A DNA stretch of 29,649 nucleotides. It comes from a bacterium. GTDB lineage: Bacteria; Spirochaetota; UBA4802; UBA5550. Positions 7,311 to 15,814 of the stretch are shown here, piece by piece (position 1 is the stretch's first letter; every line of letters starts with the position of its first letter). The notes under the pieces are model-generated. The model saw only the letters and a list, made by a program, of their open reading frames with translations. It did not search any database and was not told where the DNA came from. Made by a program: the position numbers and the translations under genes. The stretch spans positions 1-29,649 of the forward strand of contig JAAENB010000505.1 in NCBI GenBank assembly GCA_024224995.1, given 5' to 3'.

Positions 7311-8984
7311 ATGAAAAAATCGATAGTGCTCATATGCTCTTTCATTATTTTGCAGATTTTAATGTTTGTGAATGTAACCTTCGTTTATGCGAATGGTAAT
7401 TGTGATAAACCTATAACAATAGGCGGGGAAATAGTTCCTATGAAGGAGTTTGCTTATAGAAAACTTCAGGAGATTAGTACTGGTGGGACGAATTATAACG
7501 TGAAATTTTATAACAAATTAGTTGGTATTTTTGATAAAATCTATAATAATTCTTCTTATGATCAATTTGCTCCCTATTGTCTAAAGAATTGTTTTAATAA
7601 AATGTTGTTATATAAAATTAATAATGAAAAATTAGCCAGAAAACGGAGAAAGGCTTTTCGCAATAAAATGAAAAGCTATGGTGAAGTTCGCTTTCCTAGA
7701 GATGTTGTTTTTGAATGTGAATTGGATCCGGCAATAAAAAAGTTGAACAAAGAACTGAATGTGTATTTAAAAAAAAATAATGAATCAAGTAGTTGGAAAA
7801 GGAAAAGAAATGAAAAGTTGGTAAAATCTATCAAAGATATGTTGTTTGATGTCATGGAGTTAAGAGAAGTAATAAATGAATATAGCGAAATGCGAAATGT
7901 TAATTCGAAAATGATAGAATATAATGTTAGTTCTAATGATCTTGAAAAAATGGATCAACTATATATGTTTCTTGAGAGGTGTGAATATAAAATTACAGAA
8001 AGCAGTGAAGTTATTGAGGAGGCAAAAACTCTATATTTAAAAAAATATAGAGTTTCTCATGAAAGTTCTTCCGAAAGTGGTATTGAATGTGATATTTTTG
8101 AAATGTATACACAGTTTTATCGTCATCCGACAAGAAAGGTTAGAGTACAAGAACTGAAGAACTGGATGGGCATTGGATCTTTTTACCTGAACAAATTTCT
8201 TAATCCGGATTTAATGCAAATGGAATCTTATGGAATAAATGAAAATGAAAATATTCTGTCATATTTCATTTCTCAAAATCCACCTGTAGTTTATTCAGTT
8301 GTAACGGAGAAAAAATTTTATCTATCTTATTTTAACAAGTATAATTTATCTTATAAAACATACTATCTTCCTTATGATGACAATAAAGCTTTAACTATGC
8401 GTCTGAGCGATGAGGCTGAATTCTTTATGACTGATTATTTTACCGGCTGTAGTTTCCAGGTTTTTGGTTCATCGTCATTACCGTATGTTTCTCATATTAA
8501 TGCTAAGAATATTGGGAATAGTGTGGGAACTGGACTTGAAATGTGCAGAGAAAAAGCCGGTGCTATGGAAATAGTTATGGGTAATATATTAGAAACAAAT
8601 AAAGATACCGTTAAGGATGTAATAAGAGCAAGCGGTATCGTTAGAGTTGTTAATGATTTTGAAAAAGCGGGTGACAATTTTGCTGATTGGGATATGAGTT
8701 ATTATGAATATATTAATGAAAATGAGGTTATTGCCGGTAAAATATATACTTTATATTACGGTCTCAGCTGTGCCGTTTTTGGCAGTAGAAATGAATCTCA
8801 GTGGATTTTTTATGCTCTAAATCGGAAGCTCGTGGGTGATATATCAGAGGCATATGAATATGAATATGAACTACTCCAGATTTGGCCGGTGCCTATGAGC
8901 GTTAGGAGAAAATTAAATGAAATCAGTGAAAATAGCGGTGATGAAGAAATAAATTTAATGGAACAGTCCGAATCCGAGAACTAA
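7311..8984 (+). CDS. Secreted protein of unknown family, paralogue A
   Basis: I do not recognise this 557-residue protein. It has a clear signal peptide (1-28, ending VYANG). A charged, mostly helical region lies at about 40-260. The C-terminal region (about 300-530) is rich in Tyr and Phe and is the part best conserved in the paralogue at 11768-13307. There, FFMTDYFTGCSFQVFG then LPYVSHINA places C380, H395 and N397 close together, which could be a Cys/His catalytic site; this is inference. The start at 7311 is preferred over 7281 because AGAGGTG precedes it and the paralogue starts at the same place. Codon use is visibly more AT-rich than in the flanking transporter genes, suggesting transfer. 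The end, ESEN, is shared with the paralogue. Confidence 0.8.
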   Translation: MKKSIVLICSFIILQILMFVNVTFVYANGNCDKPITIGGEIVPMKEFAYRKLQEISTGGTNYNVKFYNKLVGIFDKIYNNSSYDQFAPYCLKNCFNKMLLYKINNEKLARKRRKAFRNKMKSYGEVRFPRDVVFECELDPAIKKLNKELNVYLKKNNESSSWKRKRNEKLVKSIKDMLFDVMELREVINEYSEMRNVNSKMIEYNVSSNDLEKMDQLYMFLERCEYKITESSEVIEEAKTLYLKKYRVSHESSSESGIECDIFEMYTQFYRHPTRKVRVQELKNWMGIGSFYLNKFLNPDLMQMESYGINENENILSYFISQNPPVVYSVVTEKKFYLSYFNKYNLSYKTYYLPYDDNKALTMRLSDEAEFFMTDYFTGCSFQVFGSSSLPYVSHINAKNIGNSVGTGLEMCREKAGAMEIVMGNILETNKDTVKDVIRASGIVRVVNDFEKAGDNFADWDMSYYEYINENEVIAGKIYTLYYGLSCAVFGSRNESQWIFYALNRKLVGDISEAYEYEYELLQIWPVPMSVRRKLNEISENSGDEEINLMEQSESEN

Positions 8985-9477
8985 GGGAAGGCTAGAAAAT
9001 AACTCTTAAATTCAGTAAATGCTTCTATATGAGAGGTTTATCGTGAAAAAATGTGTATATTGTTCATGATACAATCATTTAATACAGAGGTCACTCATTG
9101 AAACTGAAAGTACACTATATTATACTCAAGCTCATATTCATACTAACCATGCTGGTAACCCTAATTCTGCTTGATTTTTGCAGAAACCTGCGTAGTTCAC
9201 AAAAATTATAAAGAAATTTGAATAAATTATATTAAACTTTCGGGCGGGTTTAATATTTTAATATTTTTTTGTTTTTGGCAGGATAAGCCGACGCTGCTGT
9301 TTTGTCTTATTAAAATATACTATCCTATTATTTGGATCTGGTCAAGGGAATTTTGCGCTTGTGTTTAAGTATGCCCTGAGCCATATGGCGGCATTTAATT
9401 TTTTTTTATTACTTGAATTAAATAGGGTTAATTTTTAAAAATAACAATAAGTGGTAAACCGGGTAAGGAGTATATCT
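8985..9477. other. Gene-free gap with remnants of neighbouring genes
   Basis: No full gene is visible in this AT-rich stretch. Near 9039 a segment reads GAGAGGTTTATCGTGAAAAAA, similar to the start regions of the two secreted paralogues, but stops after eight codons. At 9098-9211 a TTG-started 37-codon frame encodes one hydrophobic segment (KLIFILTMLVTLILL), similar in length and pattern to the last transmembrane segment of the DUF4349 protein at 10729. From 9202 to about 9290 there is near-copy DNA of the DUF4349 3' end and of the znuB-like 3' end. The rest (9300-9477) holds a weak promoter-like TTGAAT (9413) and the ribosome site AAGGAG before 9478. Confidence 0.6.
9202..9290. repeat. Fused copy of the two flanks of paralogue B (empty-site-like)
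   Basis: Bases 9202-9242 match 11698-11738 (end of the DUF4349 gene and following DNA) at 39 of 41 positions by eye. Bases from 9242 to about 9290 then match 13322 to about 13363 (end of the znuB-like gene), apart from an 8-bp insertion ATTTTAAT and scattered changes. At the second locus these flanks are separated by about 1.58 kb containing paralogue B. Confidence 0.7.
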
Positions 9478-10689
9478 ATGCAAAACATGGTGAAAATAAA
9501 AGAGGGGCAGATTATTGTAAGTTCCAGAGCGGAAGAGAATTGGCAGGGCAGAGTCCTTGTGTGGGTAAGTCTGGGACTGGCAGTAATATTCCTTATCCTT
9601 GCCTATATTTTTAATTCATTATTTCTGTTCATGTTTCCAGTCTCCCTGGGAACTCTTATTCTTGTGGGACTTGTATTTGCCTTCATAGGGAAAAAAACCG
9701 TTATTTCCCTTAACACAAGGAGGATACAGGGGCCCGGGTTCGATATTTCCGTTGATGAAGTGGGTTCTATTATGATGTGGACTGATGATATTGATGTCCC
9801 TGCCCAACATGGCTTCACCCTGAAGGAGCAGCACTGGATTCTTGGCTTCAACAGCAAAGAAGCCTACCGGAAATTAAATGAATCAATTAAATCATTTAAA
9901 AAATTGGAGACCGAATTTCTTGCAGAAATTGCAGAAAAAGAAGGAGAGCTCACAGAAGAGCAACAGGAACAGGTAAACCGGGAATTAACGAAGATCGACG
10001 ATGCCATGGAGGAGGAGAACTATCTTTTAGGAATTCAAAAAAAAGAGTTCACCGTATGGCAGGCGGCGGAACAGCTTGCAAAAGCGCTCAATCTCCCGGT
10101 TTTGGATTACAGTGGAGAATCCCCGGTAAAGCGCGAAGTCTCCGATCTGGACCTGTCCATGCAGGAGCAGATTAAACAGGGGTTTGTTGAAGTTACGGAC
10201 CCCGGGCAGCCTCCGGCGGGTATAAGCATACGCTCCGATTTCGAGAGCCTGGTACTTAAATGGACTTTCAACCAGTTCCAGGGAAGGACCTTCGATCTTT
10301 TATGCCTTCTCTTTATCTTTCTTTTTCTTATAGGAGCAGGTATCGTTGTTGGCGTAGAATTCAATCCCTTCGCCTCCCTGTTTATGCTCGTTCCGGCTCT
10401 CTCTTTACCCATAACAATGCTATTTTTTCCCAAAGGGCGTGGCCGGAATAAACTGGAAATTACACCCGATTCAATAACCCACAGCTGTTCAATGTTTACG
10501 CAAAAGCCCCGGCATATGAAACTCTCAAAAATAAAAAGAGTCAGTGTCGAAACAGGCTATCCTGCCCCGCGCCCTCTTCTCAAATGTATGAGTGACGAAG
10601 AAATAATAGCCTGTCCCATGTCCCTGGAGCAGGCTCTCTGGATCAGGGACAGGATACAATATTATTTGCAGAGCCTGAACCGGGTATAG
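9478..10689 (+). CDS. Four-TM membrane protein with PH-like segments
   Basis: I do not recognise a named family for this 403-residue protein. Two hydrophobic pairs lie at about 27-72 and 280-326. After each pair comes a beta-rich stretch: KTVISLNTRRIQGPGFDISVD, split here as KTVISL and RRIQGPGFDISVDEV, and KLEITPDSITHSC plus MKLSKIKRVSV, resembling bacterial PH-like domains. Between them is a soluble, Glu/Lys-rich probable coiled coil (about 130-190). The two-fold layout suggests internal duplication. The ATG at 9478 is chosen because AAGGAG (9465-9470) fits it; an upstream GTG lacks a site. It probably forms an operon with the DUF4349 gene 39 bp downstream. Function unknown. Confidence 0.75.
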   Translation: MQNMVKIKEGQIIVSSRAEENWQGRVLVWVSLGLAVIFLILAYIFNSLFLFMFPVSLGTLILVGLVFAFIGKKTVISLNTRRIQGPGFDISVDEVGSIMMWTDDIDVPAQHGFTLKEQHWILGFNSKEAYRKLNESIKSFKKLETEFLAEIAEKEGELTEEQQEQVNRELTKIDDAMEEENYLLGIQKKEFTVWQAAEQLAKALNLPVLDYSGESPVKREVSDLDLSMQEQIKQGFVEVTDPGQPPAGISIRSDFESLVLKWTFNQFQGRTFDLLCLLFIFLFLIGAGIVVGVEFNPFASLFMLVPALSLPITMLFFPKGRGRNKLEITPDSITHSCSMFTQKPRHMKLSKIKRVSVETGYPAPRPLLKCMSDEEIIACPMSLEQALWIRDRIQYYLQSLNRV

Positions 10690-10728
10690 GGGCAAGAATG
10701 TTAACTTATTTATATTCAGGAGGATTAA

Positions 10729-11721
10729 ATGAATAAGAAATTTAAAAAAGGAATACTTATATATGCAACAGGCTTTATTGTTCTGTTCATTTTTCGAATT
10801 ATCTATGGTTATGTAGTCTACCCGTCAAAGACAGAACCCGGATTAGAAACACCTTATTCCGAGCTGGTGGTTAGTAATAAAAGTACTCAGGAGGTTTTTC
10901 AAGGACATGGCTGGAACCCGGAAGGCCCTGCCGAAACTGATGGAAACACTCTTCCCGGATATGTTGCAAGTGATTCTCAATACACTAACTATTCTAACCT
11001 TTCGAACTATGCCAGTTCAAAACTTAGCTATAAAACGAAAGAAGGAACAGGGTCACAGACTATTACTATTGATCAAAAATATGAACGTATTGCCAATATC
11101 GCAAGCCTCAGCACAAAGGATTTTGATAAAGATGAAGAGGAATGCAGAAGCAAGATAAAAAAATATAATGCTTTAATTCAATTTGAAGGAAGAGTCGGCC
11201 TGGAAGGAAAACGGCGGCTTGTTCTGGGAATTGGAGTAGATCCTGATAAGTTTGATGTAATGGTAAAAGAGATAGAAAAGATTGGGGAAATATTATCTAA
11301 AAAAATTACCAAAACAGATAAAACCAATGAATATAAGGATCTTAACGCGAAGAAAAAATCTCTTTTTAAAACCCGGGATTCTTTAATTGCCCTTAAAAGA
11401 AAGGGAGGGAAAATAGATGAATTCATTAAGTTAGAAAACCGGATACTTGATATTGAAGATCAAATTCAAAAACTTGGAGTGAGATTAGGTGAATATGATT
11501 CGGAAAAAGAATTATGCACTATTAAATTTTCTTTAAGCGAATCAAATGCTGCGGCATCGATCCCATTGCTGCATCGTATTAAAATTGCTTTTGAATGGAC
11601 TATTATATACTATTTTATATTAACGCTTATTGCAATATTTGGCGGCCTTTTGATATTGCTCGTTATTCATTTAATGGAAAAATTAAACTGGATCGCGAAA
11701 ATTATAAAGAAATTTGAATAA
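10729..11721 (+). CDS. DUF4349 family membrane protein
   Basis: A 330-residue protein with an N-terminal transmembrane or signal anchor (about 8-28) and a C-terminal transmembrane segment (about 288-315). Between them are a beta-rich part (RRLVLGIGVDPDKFDVMVKE, GEILSKKITKTD) and a long coiled coil (KDLNAKKKSLFKTRDSLIAL to IEDQIQKLG), then a final strand (CTIKFSLSES). This order is typical of DUF4349 proteins, whose role is not established. AGGAGG lies just before the ATG. It follows the PH-like membrane protein and precedes paralogue B. A second, lipoprotein member of this family occurs at 15811-16497. Its last codons are duplicated near 9202. Confidence 0.85.
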   Translation: MNKKFKKGILIYATGFIVLFIFRIIYGYVVYPSKTEPGLETPYSELVVSNKSTQEVFQGHGWNPEGPAETDGNTLPGYVASDSQYTNYSNLSNYASSKLSYKTKEGTGSQTITIDQKYERIANIASLSTKDFDKDEEECRSKIKKYNALIQFEGRVGLEGKRRLVLGIGVDPDKFDVMVKEIEKIGEILSKKITKTDKTNEYKDLNAKKKSLFKTRDSLIALKRKGGKIDEFIKLENRILDIEDQIQKLGVRLGEYDSEKELCTIKFSLSESNAAASIPLLHRIKIAFEWTIIYYFILTLIAIFGGLLILLVIHLMEKLNWIAKIIKKFE

Positions 11722-11767
11722 AATATATTAAGCTTTCGTAAAAAATATTTTCAGAGGTGCGGATGTT

Positions 11768-13307
11768 ATGAAAAAAATAATAGTGTTCATATGCTTTTTT
11801 ACTACTTTGTTTGTTTTAATGTTTGTGAATGTAACTTTAGTGAATGCGAATGGTTATTGTAATAAACGTATAGACAGGAATTTAATTAGTATGAAGGAGT
11901 TTGCTTATGAAAAATTTCTGGAGTTGAATGAAGAATCTGATTATAAATTAAGATTTTATAAGCAATTATTTTCTATTTTCAACGAAATCCGTGATAATTC
12001 TCATTATAATCAAATCGCTCCCGATAGTATAAAGAGTTTTTTTTCCTAAAGATGTTCTTTATAAATATGATTTGGATTTGGCAATAATAAGCTTGAATGA
12101 AAAACTGAATGTGTATTTGGAAAAAAATAATAAATTAAAGGATAGGAGAAAACAGAGAAATGAAGAACTGATAAAATCCATCGGTGATATGTTGATTAAT
12201 GTCATGACGCTAAAAGAAGTAATAAATGATTATAAAAAAATGCGGAATGCTAATTTTTCAAAGATAGAATATGGTCTTGGCATTGTTGATGGTTCTCTTA
12301 GAAAACTTGAAGATTTATACATGTATCTTGAATTTTGTAATTTCGAAATTACAAAAAGTGAGAAATTATTAAGCAATGCAAAAAATATATATTTTTTAAA
12401 ATATGGAAATCATTATCAATCTGATTTCGCAAGAGGTGTTGAAGGTGACATTTTTGAATTGTTTAAACGTCATTACGGCAAAATTAGTTTCAAAGTTGAA
12501 CTACATTCTGTAAAGAAATGGATAGGTATAGATTATTTTTATAGTTCCTGTTTTCTTGATCCAACATTCATGGTCGGGGAATCTTATGGTATAAATGAAA
12601 ATGAAAATATACTATCATATTTTATTTCTAATCATCCACCGGTAGTTTATTCAGTTGCAACGGATAAAAATTTTTTTCTATCTTATTATTCAAAGGATGA
12701 TTCATATTATAGAACTTATTATCTCCCTTATGAATTATACAAAGCCTTTTCTATGCGTCTGGGTAATCGTGCTCCATTCTTTGTGACTGATATTCTTACT
12801 GGCTGTGGTTTCCAGGTTTTTGGTTCAAATATATTGCCTTATGTTTCTCATGTAAACGCTGGAAAGATTGGAAATAATGAGGAAACTCATCTTGGAAAGT
12901 ACAGAGAAAAAGCTCGTGCTATGGGAATAGTTTTTGGTAAAATATTAGAAACAAATAGAGAATCCCTTCAAACTACAATAGGAGCAAATGGTATCGTTAG
13001 AGTCATTTATGATGTTGAAAAAGCGGGTAATGATTTTTTGAATTGGGACGAGAGTGTTTATAATAGTGAAAATGAGGGTATAACCGGTAAAATATACACT
13101 TTATATTACGGTTTAAAATGTGCTATTGTTGGTAAAATAATAAACAATCAATGGTATTTTTATGTTCTATTCAGGAAGCCTACGGGTGACGAAGAAAATC
13201 CATTTGCGTTAGAAGAACACCAAATATGGCCGGTGCCAGAGGAAGTTAAGACGAGATTAAACAGGAATAGTGATGAAGAAATACAACCATCCGAATCCGA
13301 GAACTAA
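11768..13307 (+). pseudogene. Secreted protein paralogue B, frameshifted at a T8 run
   Basis: This is a full-length relative of the secreted protein at 7311, with signal peptide (ending VNANG), the AGAGGTG-like ribosome site and the same C-terminal motif (DILTGCGFQVFG, LPYVSHVNA) and end (SESEN). The first frame stops after 93 codons at 12049. Skipping one T in the run of eight at 12037-12044 restores a continuous frame (KSFFPKDVLYKYDLDLA) that matches RFPRDVVFECELDPA in paralogue A. Paralogue B also lacks about 30 residues just before this point. The break could be a true mutation, slipped-strand phase variation, or a homopolymer sequencing error. Codon use downstream still looks protein-coding, so decay is recent or absent. 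Function unknown. Confidence 0.8.
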
Positions 13308-13330
13308 GGGGGATACCCATTGGGGCGGTT

Positions 13331-14149
13331 TTAATCTTTTTTTGTTTTTAGCACGATGAGCTGGATCAGCTTTAACAAAACAAAAATAACAACCGAGGAT
13401 AAAATAATCGAAGCCCCCGGAGAGATATCCAGGTAATGGGCCGCGGAAAGTCCCATAAGGCAGGAGGCCAGGGCAGCGCCAATTGAATAAAAAATAATCC
13501 GCTTAAAGTCATTGGTAAACAGCCCGGCAGCAGCCTGGGGGATGGTAAGCAGAGATATTACCAAAATCACCCCTACTACCCGAATGGTAAGTACAATAGT
13601 TAGCGCGATAAGGCCCAGAAGAATATAATTAAAAATTTTAACCGGAACTCCCTGGGTTATTGCATACTCTTCGTCAAAAGCAATGTAGAGTATTTCTTTG
13701 TAGTAGAGTGTAAAGAACAGGATGATGATAGCCGTTAAAATGATCATAACCCCGATGTTGGTCCATGATACTGTTAAGATGCTTCCAAAGAGATAGCCCA
13801 TAAGATTGTCCGAATAACCGGGTGTAATAAATATGAAAATGATCCCTATAGCCATACCCAGTGACCAGCCTATGCCAATGAGAGAATCGACCCTCATTCG
13901 GCTTTGTTTCGAAAAGAACTCAATGCCGAACGCCGAAGCAACCGCGAACAGGGCCGCGCATACCAGGGGATTTAGACCCAGGTAATAGCCAATCCCGATC
14001 CCGCCAAAGGAGGCATGGGTAATCCCGCCGCCAATAAAGACCAGCCGCTTTGAAACAATATAGGTTCCAATAATACCGCAAATAACACTCGCCAGAACAG
14101 CAGCGATTACTGCCCGTAGAAAAAAAGGATATGTCAAAAGATCTATCAT
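13331..14149 (-). CDS. Metal ABC transporter permease, ZnuB/MntB family
   Basis: A 272-residue integral membrane permease of the family that imports Zn, Mn or Fe. It has about eight hydrophobic segments and family text such as RAVIAAVLASVICGIIGTYI near the start, FIGGGITHASFGGIGIGYYL, and RVVGVILVISLLTIPQAAA in the second half. I place the start at 14149, where its ATG overlaps the stop of the ATPase gene (ATGA), rather than at 14218; the longer N-terminus is not hydrophobic and reads as out-of-frame ATPase code. It is convergent with paralogue B, 23 bp apart. The substrate-binding protein (ZnuA-like) is not in the window, so the metal cannot be named. Confidence 0.92.
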   Translation of the reverse strand: MIDLLTYPFFLRAVIAAVLASVICGIIGTYIVSKRLVFIGGGITHASFGGIGIGYYLGLNPLVCAALFAVASAFGIEFFSKQSRMRVDSLIGIGWSLGMAIGIIFIFITPGYSDNLMGYLFGSILTVSWTNIGVMIILTAIIILFFTLYYKEILYIAFDEEYAITQGVPVKIFNYILLGLIALTIVLTIRVVGVILVISLLTIPQAAAGLFTNDFKRIIFYSIGAALASCLMGLSAAHYLDISPGASIILSSVVIFVLLKLIQLIVLKTKKD

Positions 14150-14916
14150 TCTCCGCACCCGTGTTTTTTGAGCACCGTATGGGGAATGTCGCCGTGGCCA
14201 AGCAGGCGGAACCCGCATTGGTAATCTTCAAGAAGCTCGTAGGATACTTCGTCCACACTATGGTAATGGAGCGCGCCATTAACACAGGCAATATTTTTTA
14301 CCGAGGAGATAATGGAACCAATGTCGTGTGACACCAGGAGAATAGCCATCTCTCTGTTTAATTCTTTTAATATGTCGTTTAGATCCAGGGAAAAAGACCG
14401 GTCTATAAATGTATCGGGTTCATCAAGAATAAGAAGCCGGGGGGATGATATAAGAGCCCTGGAGAGGAAGACCCGCTGCATCTGACCGCCTGAGAGCTCC
14501 CCAATAGGGTTTTCTTTCAGGTGAGAAATGCCGAAACGGTCTAAAATAGCATCGATTTTTTTCTTTTCTTCCGCGGTGAACCTGTTTATGCCCCCGTTCG
14601 ACAATAAACCGGACCGGACAACATCCTTTACCTGTATGGGGAACTGAAGGTCGATATTCTTAAATTGCGGCAAATACCCGATCTTTTTCCGGGACCTTTT
14701 TTTTCCTGACTGAAACAATTCTTTTGAAAATTGAACCGTTCCTTTTTGCTGTTTCAGCAGCCCCAGGATAACCTTGAGCAAGGTTGTTTTTCCGCAGCCG
14801 TTAGGCCCAATAATTCCCAAAAAGTCATTTTCGTATATCGAAAGGGAAATTTTATTCAGAACTACGGAATTGTTATAACCGGCGGTTACTTCCTGCATTT
14901 CAACCAGTTTTTTCAT
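14146..14916 (-). CDS. Metal ABC transporter ATP-binding protein, ZnuC/MntA family
   Basis: A 256-residue ABC ATPase that powers the adjacent permease. Walker A is GPNGCGKTT (37-45), the Q-loop is YLPQFKNID (81-89), the signature is LSGGQMQRV (141-149), Walker B is LLILDEP (161-167) and the H-loop is VSHD (H197). The short tail ending KKHGCGE is normal for the family. The stop overlaps the permease start by four bases, giving translational coupling. No ribosome site is evident; TTGACA sits 37 bases before the ATG, so the mRNA may be leaderless. The neighbour upstream is divergent and unrelated. Zinc or manganese import is known for the family; which applies here is not shown. Confidence 0.93.
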   Translation of the reverse strand: MKKLVEMQEVTAGYNNSVVLNKISLSIYENDFLGIIGPNGCGKTTLLKVILGLLKQQKGTVQFSKELFQSGKKRSRKKIGYLPQFKNIDLQFPIQVKDVVRSGLLSNGGINRFTAEEKKKIDAILDRFGISHLKENPIGELSGGQMQRVFLSRALISSPRLLILDEPDTFIDRSFSLDLNDILKELNREMAILLVSHDIGSIISSVKNIACVNGALHYHSVDEVSYELLEDYQCGFRLLGHGDIPHTVLKKHGCGE

Positions 14917-14925
14917 AATGACACA

Positions 14926-14953
14926 TACCTATACCTGCTTTTATTCATGTCAA
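14926..14953 (-). promoter_or_regulatory. Promoter very close to the znuC-like start
   Basis: On the minus strand a perfect TTGACA (14948-14953) precedes a TATAGGTAT-like region (about 14926-14936), with the ATG at 14916. Transcription would start only a few bases from, or at, the ATG. No Shine-Dalgarno sequence is visible. No convincing Zur or MntR dyad was seen. Confidence 0.45.
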
Positions 14954-15075
14954 GCAAGAAAAATTTATGTGCGCAGTACGGCAGCAGTTTATCAACAATT
15001 CCGGTTCCCTGGACAGTTCTATAATTTTGAAATAACTCTACAAACTTTATTTGGGTTTGACTGATCCCTTCTTCA

Positions 15076-15117
15076 GAATGTGAGGACTGTTTGAGCAACG
15101 CGAGTTCCGCAGCATTC
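15076..15117. repeat. Structured repeat, conserved loop with short arms
   Basis: Arms GAATG (15076-15080) and CATTC (15113-15117) enclose a 32-nt core beginning TGAGGACTGTTTGAGC. The core matches that at 18352-18383 at 28 of 32 positions, while the arms are unrelated in sequence. It lies 8 bases before the GTG of the gene at 15125 and may affect its translation. Confidence 0.7.
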
Positions 15118-15124
15118 GAGGGGG

Positions 15125-15814
15125 GTGAAGGGGCTGGAAGAAGCCCTGCGCCTGTTCGAGATACACACGAACCAGGTTGGAGTTCTGGTGTTTGTGGCGG
15201 AAGCGCTTGCGTCTGCGTTTATTGTTTCCCATCCCGATGATTACCGTGCTCTGCATCAAACTGTGCTTGAGGATTTTTATGGACCTTTTTTGTATCACTA
15301 TGGAATATACGGAAGCCGGAACCTGGAAGTCCCGGAAATTGATGATAGCGCCGTTAGCGAGGTTTCTCACCTGCGCGGAGTACTTGACTCCATTGAGGAA
15401 CAATGGGCTTCTTTCCAGGTTTTTATGGCAAATGGGATATTGGGCCGGGAAGTGGAGGCCCAAAAGGTCTATACAGCAGGACCTTTTCAGCTTCAGCGCT
15501 TTATAACAAAACTCGATACCTCCCGGGAAAATCATATTGGCGAGGCTATTGCGCGAAAAGACGGAACCATTGAGTACCTGAAAACCTACCGGCTTTCATC
15601 GGCGCAAACCCGCAGGGCATACCTGCTATCGCAGCTCGCGGAACGGAACTGGAATATTGAAGCAGCCGCAGCTTCCATGAAACAGTCGAAAGACGATTTA
15701 ATACTGCGGCTGGAAAAAGCCGGTTTCGGTATCTTATCAATCCTGAGCTTCTGTTCCATGCCCGGAAACGGAAACGGTTTATCGGTAGAACGGGTGAAAG
15801 AAATAATTAACTAG
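15125..15814 (+). CDS. Unrecognised protein with Fis-like C-terminal helix-turn-helix
   Basis: A 229-residue soluble protein of no family I can name. Residues 1-60 are helical and read like a family motif (FVAEALASAFIVSHPDDYRA, LHQTVLEDFYG). The C-terminal part (about 165-205: RRAYLLSQLAERNWNIEAAA, ASMKQSKDDLILRLEKAGF) matches the pattern of a Fis-type helix-turn-helix, where a short 'N-x-x-x-A-A' segment precedes the recognition helix. It could be a DNA-binding regulator. The GTG start is the first in frame after a stop at 15092; GAGGGG lies just before it at short spacing, and the leader is the structured repeat. Divergent from the metal ABC genes and convergent with the DUF4349 operon, ending three bases past the stop of the latter. 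Confidence 0.75.
   Translation: MKGLEEALRLFEIHTNQVGVLVFVAEALASAFIVSHPDDYRALHQTVLEDFYGPFLYHYGIYGSRNLEVPEIDDSAVSEVSHLRGVLDSIEEQWASFQVFMANGILGREVEAQKVYTAGPFQLQRFITKLDTSRENHIGEAIARKDGTIEYLKTYRLSSAQTRRAYLLSQLAERNWNIEAAAASMKQSKDDLILRLEKAGFGILSILSFCSMPGNGNGLSVERVKEIIN

Noticed and set aside
14149..14218. Upstream extension of the ZnuB-like permease (start at 14218)
   Set aside because: The extra 23 residues are coded over the end of the ATPase gene, are not hydrophobic, and the ATGA overlap at 14149 is a typical coupled start.
14913..15098. 61-codon minus-strand frame upstream of the znuC-like gene
   Set aside because: It has no recognisable domain or ribosome site, runs through the repeat element at 15076 and overlaps the probable promoter.
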